NCBI GenBank assembly: GCA_016938245.1 | Contig: JAFGUY010000030.1 | Coordinates: 1-8,979 of the forward strand | DNA length: 8,979 nt | Source: Candidatus Omnitrophota bacterium | Lineage (GTDB): Bacteria; Omnitrophota; Gorgyraeia; Gygaellales; Profunditerraquicolaceae | Direction: 5' to 3' | Shown here: one piece after another, positions 1 to 8,979 of the stretch | Position numbering within the stretch: the stretch's first letter is position 1 | Layout of the letters: the number at the start of each line of letters is the position of its first letter | Notes under the pieces: generated by a model | What the model was told of the DNA's origin: nothing | Databases searched by the model: none | The model's input: the letters and a program-made list of their open reading frames with translations, nothing else | Program-made: the position numbers and the translations under genes

Positions 1-104
1 CTGTCAAAGAACCCTAACGCCGCTCAATTCCAACATATCAAATCTCAACGATTCAGAGAACGGCTTGGAAATTAACAAACTACTGTTGCTATTAATCTTA
101 TTGC

Positions 105-173
105 TAGCGGGTGGCTTGGGGTGTTTCGAGGAGTGTAATAGCGACGAGAAATACCCCAAGACAGGACCCGCTA
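105..173. repeat. Interspersed hairpin element, copy 1, at the 3' end of dapB
   Basis: Seen: the outer arms TAGCGGGT (105-112) and ACCCGCTA (166-173) are perfectly complementary. Inside them is an asymmetric internal loop (GG at 113-114 opposite ACAGG at 161-165), then a 13-bp inner stem (115-127 with 148-160, one G-T pair), then a 20-nt loop (128-147) that starts and ends with GA. The same architecture and the same outer arms recur at 6727-6796. The right arm supplies the dapB stop codon: TAG on the minus strand is the first triplet of the element. No T-run follows on the minus strand, so it is not a standard intrinsic terminator, although it could act as a 3' stabiliser or weak terminator. 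It is more likely a mobile or REP-like palindromic element that sits at gene ends. Confidence 0.75.
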
Positions 174-899
174 TTTCAGCACATTCTGCATCGAATACAA
201 CCCTGCAGGCTTTCCAAAAACCCACTTTGCTGCTTTTAAAGCGCCTAAGGCAAATAAATCGCGCGAATGCGCCTGGTGCTTGATTTCAATGCGCTCGGAA
301 TTACCGCAAAAAATAACTGTATGGTCTCCTACAATATCGCCCAAACGTATAGAGTGGATAGGTATATCTTTTTTTACGGCATCAGTTAAAACCTGCGCTA
401 ACTTTTTAGCAGTACCTGAAGGAGCATCTTTTTTAAACTTATGGTGCGCTTCAACTATTTCAATACTATATTCTGGGCCCAATCTTCTGGCTATATCAGG
501 CAGTAAGGCAAATAAAGTATTTACTCCGATGCTGAAATTAGGAGAAAAGACAACAGGAATAACTTTGGCGACTTCGGCTATCTTGTTTATATCTTTCTCG
601 CTTAAGCCGGTCGTGCCTAAAACAAGCGGCTTTTTGTATTTAGCCGCATAATCAAGGTTTGTTTCAGCCGCCTCGGCAGTCGTAAAGTCTATAAATACAT
701 CGATTAAGAATACCCCGTCAGGATTAGAAGATATCTTAAGTTTACCGATATCCCTGCCTATTGCCGGAATTCCTTTTCTCTCTAATGCTAAAGCAAGCTC
801 AAAATCTTTATCCTGTGAGGCAAGCTCAAATATACGCCTGCCCATCTTTCCACAGACGCCGGCTATGCCGAGTTTGATTACTTTTTGATTGATATTCAT
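171..899 (-). CDS. dapB: 4-hydroxy-tetrahydrodipicolinate reductase (DapB)
   Basis: Cytoplasmic reductase that uses NAD(P)H to reduce the DapA product to tetrahydrodipicolinate, the second committed step of diaminopimelate and lysine synthesis. The 242-residue protein has the Rossmann motif GVCGKMGR (14-21), then ALER with Glu40-Arg41 where cofactor choice is set, DFT (71-73), GTTG (95-98), SPNFSIGVN (119-127) and the catalytic signature EAHHKFKKDAPSGTA (150-164). His152/His153 and Lys156 correspond to E. coli His159/His160 and Lys163. It is somewhat shorter than the 273-residue E. coli enzyme but complete at both ends. The ATG has a good Shine-Dalgarno sequence, AGGAG, 7 nt upstream. It is the last gene of the train, 48 nt after dapA, and its TAG stop is part of a hairpin repeat. 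No dapL or dapD follows within the window. Confidence 0.96.
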   Translation of the reverse strand: MNINQKVIKLGIAGVCGKMGRRIFELASQDKDFELALALERKGIPAIGRDIGKLKISSNPDGVFLIDVFIDFTTAEAAETNLDYAAKYKKPLVLGTTGLSEKDINKIAEVAKVIPVVFSPNFSIGVNTLFALLPDIARRLGPEYSIEIVEAHHKFKKDAPSGTAKKLAQVLTDAVKKDIPIHSIRLGDIVGDHTVIFCGNSERIEIKHQAHSRDLFALGALKAAKWVFGKPAGLYSMQNVLK

Positions 900-947
900 T
901 ACGACTCTCCTAAATTCTAGAGACAGATTATAACAACTCCTACCTGA

Positions 948-1826
948 TTATTTTAATAATCCGTAGTCTATAAGCGCCTTTTTTAACTTTTCCAGATTTT
1001 CAGGCGACATAGACGACATTGGAAGCCTTAAATCCGGGCTGCACATGCCTAATAACCCCATTGCTGTTTTAACCGGTATGGGATTAGTCTCCATAAATAA
1101 CGCCTTGATTAAAGGCAATAACTTATAATGTATTCTCTGCGCTTCTTTAATATCTCCCTCAATGAAGGAATTGACTAAATCTGCCGTAGCAGCCGGCACA
1201 ATATTTGCCGCTACAGAGATAACCCCTATCCCGCCTATCGCCAAAACAGGTAAAGTTAAACTGTCATCCCCGGAGATTAGCTGAAAACTCGGCGGGCATA
1301 ATGCCTTAATACGCGACATCTGGTCCAGGCTGCCGGATGCCTCTTTTACAGCCACAATATTTTTACAACTTAAGGCAAGTTTGGCAATTGTCTCGGGCTC
1401 AATATTTACGCCTGTGCGGCCGGCTATATTATAAAGAATAATCGGTATCCTTACGGAATCCGCAATAGCCTTAAAATGTTCGAAAAGTCCTTTTTGAGTC
1501 GGGCGATTATAGTAAGGAGAGACCTGCAAAGACGCATCAGCGCCTGCTAAGGCAGCATGATTAGTCAACATAATTGCTTCTTCGGTTGAATTTGACCCTG
1601 TGCCTGCGATAACCGGGACTCTCTTTCTGGCCTGCTCAATAGTAACTTCAATCACGCGCTCATGCTCTTCAAAAGAAAGAGTCGCAGATTCACCGGTTGT
1701 GCCGCAGGGCACAATACCGCTTGAGCCGTTTTTAATCTGGAAATCAATCAGCTCTTTAAGTTTCTTTTCATCGACTTTACCGTCTTTAAACGGCGTAACT
1801 ATAGCTACGATTGAACCTTTAAACAT
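948..1826 (-). CDS. dapA: 4-hydroxy-tetrahydrodipicolinate synthase (DapA)
   Basis: TIM-barrel class I aldolase that condenses pyruvate with aspartate semialdehyde and opens the diaminopimelate branch. At 292 residues it matches the usual family length. Visible active-site residues are Thr43-Thr44 in CGTTGES (41-47), Tyr106 in SPYYNRP (103-109, the tyrosine donated across the dimer), Tyr132, Arg137 in AGRTG, and the Schiff-base Lys161 in AVKEASG. Most residues of the E. coli lysine feedback site are kept (Ser47, Ala48, His55, Asn79, Glu83, Tyr105), but the counterpart of E. coli His53 is Phe52. Feedback inhibition by lysine is therefore plausible but not assured. The gene starts inside the end of dapF (8-nt overlap) behind an AAGGGGG ribosome site within dapF, which suggests translational coupling. 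Confidence 0.97.
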   Translation of the reverse strand: MFKGSIVAIVTPFKDGKVDEKKLKELIDFQIKNGSSGIVPCGTTGESATLSFEEHERVIEVTIEQARKRVPVIAGTGSNSTEEAIMLTNHAALAGADASLQVSPYYNRPTQKGLFEHFKAIADSVRIPIILYNIAGRTGVNIEPETIAKLALSCKNIVAVKEASGSLDQMSRIKALCPPSFQLISGDDSLTLPVLAIGGIGVISVAANIVPAATADLVNSFIEGDIKEAQRIHYKLLPLIKALFMETNPIPVKTAMGLLGMCSPDLRLPMSSMSPENLEKLKKALIDYGLLK

Positions 1827-4800
1827 AGTATTCCCCCTTGTAAACTATTCTGGCTTTGCCTTCCAGCCAAATATTTTTAAATGCCCCGTCGCATTTATCA
1901 AAATAAACTCTTAAAGTTTCTCCTCCTCTTGTAGTAACATTAATTGCACCAGAGACAGCAAGCTTTAAGCTATAAGCTGTAATTAAGGCAGCAGCTACCG
2001 AGCCTGTGCCGCAGGCAAGAGTCTCCCCTTCAACTCCTCTCTCATAAGTTCGCACGTATATAAGATTGTCCTTTAAAACCTCAACAAAGTTTACATTAGC
2101 CCCTTTGGGAGCAAATGTTTTATGGAAACGTATTTCCCTGCCGATTCCGGTAACATCAATATCTTCTAGCCCATTGACAAATACCACTGCATGAGGGACT
2201 CCGGTATCAACAAAATTAACCCGCAAAGATTTATTACCGATATTTAAAGGAATACCTAATTTGACTCCTTTTGGGTCAGTCAATCTTATCCTTACCTTAT
2301 CCCCTTTAACTTCACTCTCAATAATCCCCGCCTTTGTCTCTATTGATATTCCTTTTGAACCGGCAACCGGCAACCGGCAACCGGCAACCGGCAATGCAGC
2401 ACACCTTGCACCATTTCCGCACATCTCTGCTTCTGACCCATCGGCATTAAAGATCTTCATCCTGATGCCTGCTTTTTTTGATTTCCCTAAAACAAGAATC
2501 CCGTCAGCGCCAATGCCGTATTTTCTATCGCATAAGTTTTTGGTTAAAACCGAAAGCCTTAAGTTGCAATCTTCAAGCTCTGAATTATTAATGACGACAA
2601 AATCATTACCGGAAGCTACCATTTTAGTAAAATTAATTTTTCGCATAGTTAACAACCCAAAAGAAAACGAGGTATCGACTCATTGCGGATTAAATCCTCG
2701 CAAGATTCTCTTTTTCTGATTACAAATGTTTTATTCTGAAACACCATGACCTCTTCTACCCTGCGCCTTGAATTATAATTGCTGGACATACTAAAACCGT
2801 AAGCGCCTGAACCCATAATCGCAAGATAATCCCCCTCTTTGACTTTAGACAAGAGCCTATCTTTGGCAAAAAAATCCCCGCTCTCGCATATAGGGCCGAC
2901 TATATCTACTTTTTCGTTTACCTGTTTGTGGCTTTGCCTGTCAGAAGGCAAACCACTGCCTTCTGGCTTGCCTGTTTGCCTGTTTGCCTGCAGAGGAACG
3001 ATACTATGGTAAGCATTATAAAGCGCCGGACGGATTAAATCATTCATCCCGCTGTCTACAATAACAAATTTTTTCTTAAGGATAGATTTAATATACAGGA
3101 CTTTTGTAACCAAGATCCCGGAATTGCCTACGATAAACCTTCCGGGCTCCATAATAATTTTTAACCCGGTCTTTTTTAAAAGCGGTAAAACTTTTTCCGC
3201 GAACTTAATCGCTGTCTGGGGGGTTTCTTTATCATAAATAATCCCTAATCCTCCGCCGATATTAAAATACCGTATATTTATCCCTTCTTTTTTAAGAGAG
3301 CTGATAAATAAAGCTACTTTTTTAATCGCCGCAACATAAGGGGCAGATTCGGTAATTTGTGAGCCTATATGTATATGCAGGCCCAAAATATTTATATTGG
3401 GGAAGGCGCGGCGCATAAGCAGGATCTGGCGCGCGCTTTTTAAGTCAATACCGAATTTATCGGTAATTTTTCCGGTAGTAATATATTTATGCGTTTTAGG
3501 CTCTACGTCAGGATTAATGCGTATTGCCACATTCGCCGGCCTGCTTAATCTTCTTGCTATGCGGTTAATACTCTCTAATTCAGGCAAAGATTCTACGTTA
3601 AAGAAAAGTATTCCTTTTTTGATTGCTTCTTCTATTTCTCTTTCGGTTTTTCCCACCGAAGCATAGACTATTTTTTTCGGTGAACACCCGGCTTTAAGCG
3701 CACGGTATAATTCACCTCCGGAGACAATATCCAAACCTGCGCCTTTATCAACCAGCGCCCTAAGGATAGCAAGGTTAGAATTGGCTTTTACCGAATAGCA
3801 GATAAGCGGGTTAACCGACTTAAATGCCTGCTCTAATTTTAAGAAATGGTTGATTAAAGTACGATAGCTATAGAGGTAAAGCGGGGTGCCGAACCTTTTC
3901 GCTAAATCCTCAACTCTTATATTCTCGCAATAAAGCCTGTTATTCCTGTAGTGAAATTCGTGCATATTTTAAAAAGTATCCCTTAATCTTTTAGACCAGT
4001 TTTTGATTTGCTTACTCACCGAATTAAAACTAGTACCGCCGTAAGACTTTTTAAGATTAACCGAAGCTTGGGCATTAAGTATTTTTCTGATATCCGGCTT
4101 AAGCTTAGGCGAATATATCTTTAATTCTTGCGCACTTAAATCCGAGATCTTTTTACCCTTATCAAGGCAATCTTTCACCATCCTGCCGATGATATCATGT
4201 GCCTCTCTGTAAGATATGCCTTTTTTTATAAGGTATTCTACGATATCAACCGAAAATAAAGATTCGTCATTTAATTTAGCGACAATGGCTTCTTTTTCAA
4301 TAATAATATTTTCAAAGAGTGGAATAAAAATCTCCAGCATATCTTTAACCGTATCTATAGCATCGAAAAGCGGGGGCTTATCCAGCTGTAAATCCCTGTT
4401 ATACGAAGAAGGTAAACCTTTCATTAAGATAAGGACGCTGGAGAGATCTCCCTGGATCTTTCCGACTGAACCCCTGATAAGTTCTAATATATCCGGATTC
4501 TTCTTATGCGGCATAATGCTCGAGCCGGTGCAAAAAGAAAAATCAATATCAATAAAAGAAAACTCCTTTGTTGACCAGAGGATTAAATCCTCGGCCATTC
4601 TCGATAAGCGCACTGACAGAATAGAAAGATCCGCTAAAACTTCGATGATAAAATCCCGGTCGCTTACTGAATCAATGCTGTTTGCGGTTACGTTCTTAAA
4701 CCCTAATTCAACTGCTACAAAACCTCTATCAATAGGAAGCCCTGTCCCTGAAAAAGCGCAGGCGCCTAAAGGCAGGACGTCAGCCCTTTTCTTAGCATCA

Positions 4801-7800
4801 AATAGCCTTCCTTTATCCCTTTCTAATCCTTCTATATAGCTTAAAAGATGATGCGCTAATAATACACATTGCGCTACCTGCAAATGCGTATAACCGGGGA
4901 TAATAATCTTCGAATTTCTGCCTGCCAGCCTTAAAATAGCCCCTTGCATCTCAGTAATTAATTCCGACAAATTATCTATTTCATCTTTAAGGTACATTTT
5001 TATATCCAATGCTATCTGGTCATTTCTAGACCTTGCCGTATGCAACTTAAAAGCAGGTTTGCCGATTTTCTTAAAAAGCAGGTCTTGTATATTGGAATGT
5101 ATATCTTCTGCCTTTAAGTCAAACTTGAATTTCCCTTTCTTTAAATCGCTAAGTATGGATCTAAGCCCCTTAACGATTAAGTTGGAATCACCTTTGGGTA
5201 TAATCTTCTGCTTACCCAGCATCTTAGCATGGGCAATACTGCCCAATATGTCATATTCAGCCAGCCTCTTATCAAAGGATATGCTCGAGGTAAACTTATC
5301 CGTTAATGCGCTTGTTTTCTTGGAAAATCTTGTACCCCAAAGTCTATTGGACATCAACTCTCCTTTTGACTTGCGCAGCTAAAATACTTGTCTCCCTTGG
5401 TAGGGACAGTCCCCTAGGTTAATACTTCTGCTAGCTCTTCTGCGGGGACAGTCCCTACCGGCAATACTTGAGCATTACTTCTTATAAGGCATGCCCCAAA
5501 TCTTAATAAACCCTTCGGCTAATTTCTGGTCAAATTTATCTTCTTTGCCGTAAGTGCTTAACTCTTTTTTATAAAGCGAATGTTTTGATTTTCTGGATAC
5601 CGCCACACAATTCCCCTTAAATAACTTTAATTTTATCGTGCCGGTTGCATGCCTCTGGGTTGCGTTTATAAAGCTATCCAGCGCCTCCTTTAATGGAGAA
5701 AACCAGAGCCCATTATACACCAATTCCGCATATTTAAGGCTGACGATATCTTTAAAATGCGCTAACTCCCTGTCTAATACCAAAGCCTCCAGCTCTTTAT
5801 GCGCAATATGCAGTATAGACGCTGCAGGCGCCTCATAAATCTCCCTGGATTTAATACCTACCAGCCTATTCTCAACCATATCTGACCTACCTACTCCGTA
5901 AACCCCTCCGATTTCATTTAAGTAATTAATCAAAGTTTTAAGTTTATAGGCCCTGCCGTCTATTTTCTTAGGGATGCCTTTCTCAAAATAAACTTCAATA
6001 TATTTAGCGTAGCTTGCCTGCGTCGTAGGGTTTTTAGTAATCATATAGGCATCTTCCGGAGGCTCCTGTTCTAAGTCCTCCAAAGGGCCTGATTCAATAC
6101 TAATGCCCCAGATATTCCTGTCTATGCTATAAGGTTTCTTCTTGGTAACATCAACAGGAATATTATGCGTTTTAGCGTATTCTATCTCTTCTTCCCGGGA
6201 TTTAAACTCCCAGACTCTCACCGGAGCAATTATTTCAAGTTTAGAATCAAGGATACCTGCCGCAACCTCAAGCCTTACCTGGTCATTACCTTTACCGGTA
6301 CAACCATGGGCAATAACATTAGCTTTCTCTTTATGCGCTATCTCAACAAGGTATTTAGCAATCAAGGGCCTTCCTAAAGCGGTAGCTAATAAATATTTTC
6401 CTTCATAAATAGCATTTGCCCTTAATGCCGGCATACAGAAGTCTTCTACGAATTCATCCTGCAAATCTTTAACATATACCTTTGATGCTCCGGCGTCCAG
6501 AGCCCTGTTCTCGATTGCATCAAGGTCTTCGCCATGCCCTAAGCCCTGCCCAAGGTCAGCCATAAAACAGGTAACCTCATAACCTTGCTCCTTGAGCCAT
6601 CTTACAATGCAGGAGGTGTCTAATCCACCGGAATATGCTAATATTACTTTCTTCATTTTTCCCTTATCTCCCATACTATACTTTCCTAAATAATACGTTT
6701 CTTGTCCGTATAAAATTCTGGAAAATTAGCGGGTGACGAGGGCTGATTCCGAACGAGGTCGCTCGAGTGAGGAACAGCCCTCGGCAGGACCCGCTAATTT
6801 TAAAGCAATTTTATCAATATCGCCTTCTGCACATGCATCCTGTTTTCTGCCTGGTCAAAAACAACCGAATTCTTGCTATCCAAAACTTCGCTGGTGATCT
6901 CTTCTTGCCTGTGCGCAGGAAGGCAGTGCATAATCAACGCATCTTTATTAGCCAAGCTTACCAGATCAGAACTAACCTGAAACTCTCCGAATATTTTCTT
7001 TCTTTCTTTAGCTTCCTCCTCCTGCCCCATACTCGCCCAGACATCCGTATAAATCACATCCGCATTCTTGACTGCTTCTTTAGCGTTGTTAAATAAATTA
7101 ACGGTAGATCCGCTTATTTTAGCAAACGCCATAGCATCTTTTAGGACAGATTCGGCAGGCGCGTATCCATCAGGAGACCCAACCTTTATATTAACTCCGA
7201 GCTTTGCACAGATAAAAAGCAAAGAATTGCAGACATTATTTCCGTCACCGATATAGGACAAAGTTATATTCTTTAAACTCTTAAATTTCTCCTTTACCGT
7301 ATAAAGATCCGCTAATGCCTGGCAAGGGTGTGAAAAATCCGATAAACCGTTTATAACCGGAACAGTAGCAGCCCTTGCCATTTCAAGGCAGTTATTATGC
7401 TCAAAAGTCCTTAAGACTATTGCGTCAATATATCTGGATAGAGTCATAGCTACATCGGCAATAGATTCCCTTACCCCTAAACTAATCTCCCCCGGAGAAA
7501 GATACAAAGAGTTTCCTCCTAACTGAAAACACCCCACTTCAAAAGAAACCCGCGTCCTATTAGAAGGCTTTTGGAATATTAAGCCTAAGGTTTTCCCTTT
7601 CAGCGCTTTGGCGAATTTATTCTTATTCTTCTTCAGTTTATCCGTAAGTAAGAATATGCCGGTTATCTCTTCAGCAGTTAAATCCTTAATCGAAATTAAA
7701 TCTTTTTTCATCTTAACGCCTCATCTAATATAGAAATTGCCCTATCAATCTCCTTCTTGGTTATATTTAATGCCGGCATGAGCCTTAGGACTTTCTCATG

Positions 7801-8979
7801 CGTGCAATTAATCAAAAGTCCTTTTTGCATGCATTTTTCAACTATTCCCTTACCTTCAATATTTAACTCTACCCCTGCCATTAGCCCTAAGCCCCTTACT
7901 TCTTTTATTACTTCATATCTGTCTTGAAGCGCAGAGAGCAAAAGAAATAGGTATTCCCCCATCTTATGGGCATTAGCAAGTAACTTTTCTTTTTTTACCG
8001 CCTTTAAGACTGCTAAGGCTGCCTTACAGATAACCGGGCCTCCGCCGAAAGTAGAAGCATGCATGCCGGCAGTTAAAGTATCGGCAATATCTTTTTTAAC
8101 TACCATACAGCCTATCGGCAAACCTGCGCCCAAAGCCTTAGCCAGAGTCATAATGTCCGGGGTAATACCGTAATGCTGGTAACAGAATAGTTTTCCGGTC
8201 CTGCCTATTCCTGTTTGTACTTCATCTATGATCAAAAGCAGTTTCTTTTCATCGCATATCTTTCTTAAAGCAAGGATAAAATCTTTTTTAACTACGTTTA
8301 CCCCTCCTTCGCCCTGAATAAGCTCTAACATTATTGCTACGGTCTTATCAGTTATTGCGCCTTTTACCGCCTCAAGGTCATTAAATTTAACCGTTTTAAA
8401 ACCTTCGACTAAAGGTTCGAAACCGTTTTGGTATTTTCTCTGTCCTGTAGCACTTAAAGCGGCAAGCGTCCTGCCATGAAAAGAATTGTCAAAGGTAATT
8501 ATCTCATACCTGCCTTTTCCAAACTTGCGCGCAAACTTTATTGCCCCCTCATTAGCCTCTGCCCCGGAATTGCAGAAGAAAACCTTCGAAGGATATGACC
8601 AATAAACTATCTCCTTGGCTAATCTTGCCTGCGGGATATGGTAATAATTATTCGGGATAAAAATTAACTTTGATATTTGATCCCGCACTGCCGACATTAC
8701 CTTAGGATGGCAATGCCCGAGATTTCCCACACCCCACCCCGGGAAAAAATCAAGGAACTTATTATTGTGGATATCCCAAAGCCTTGAACCTTTTCCCTTA
8801 ACAAATACCAGAGGAACTTTGGTATAAGTAGGCATTATATTTTCTTTATAGCTGTCAAAAACCTCTTGTAATTTCATCTCTTTAATTACTAGTTACTAGT
8901 TCACTGTGACATTAGTTATTGACATATAGGACGTTTGTGAGATACTGCCTCCAAGGAGGTGGTATCGTGCGTAAACAAA

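Overview
The window is almost filled by one run of eight co-directional genes on the minus strand. Read in the direction of transcription from the right edge they are argD, argF, argG, argH, lysA, dapF, dapA and dapB. The first four carry arginine synthesis from N-acetylglutamate semialdehyde to arginine, apart from the deacetylation step. The last four belong to the diaminopimelate route: DapA and DapB open it, DapF and LysA close it. All eight look intact, with catalytic residues in place. argC, argJ, argB, the carbamoyl-phosphate synthase genes and the middle diaminopimelate steps (dapL, or dapD/C/E) are absent, so they must lie elsewhere. Spacing is tight (4-nt overlap argD/argF, 3 nt argH/lysA, 2 nt lysA/dapF, 8-nt overlap dapF/dapA, 48 nt dapA/dapB). 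The exceptions are the argF-argG gap (about 140 nt) and the argG-argH gap (120 nt), and both are occupied by palindromic repeats.

The organism is a bacterium of moderate to low G+C that uses the standard code and makes lysine by the diaminopimelate pathway. The arg-lys gene train and the wealth of short palindromes and tandem repeats remind me of uncultivated lineages such as Omnitrophota. That placement is an impression, not shown by the sequence.

The least ordinary content is repeat DNA. (1) A 69/70-nt hairpin element occurs twice, at the 3' ends of dapB (105-173) and argF (core 6727-6796). The two copies have identical outer arms, and their inner stems differ by compensatory changes. (2) A REP/BIME-like inverted pair lies between argG and argH. 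(3) A perfect heptamer array is translated inside dapF, beside the active-site Cys motif. (4) An octamer array interrupted by a small palindrome is translated as a surface-type loop in lysA. (5) At the right edge a divergent plus-strand gene begins with a consensus Shine-Dalgarno sequence buried in a 12-bp inverted repeat.

Positions 1-104, downstream of dapB, hold nothing I can identify. No rRNA, tRNA, CRISPR array, riboswitch, T-box leader or classical U-tract terminator was seen.
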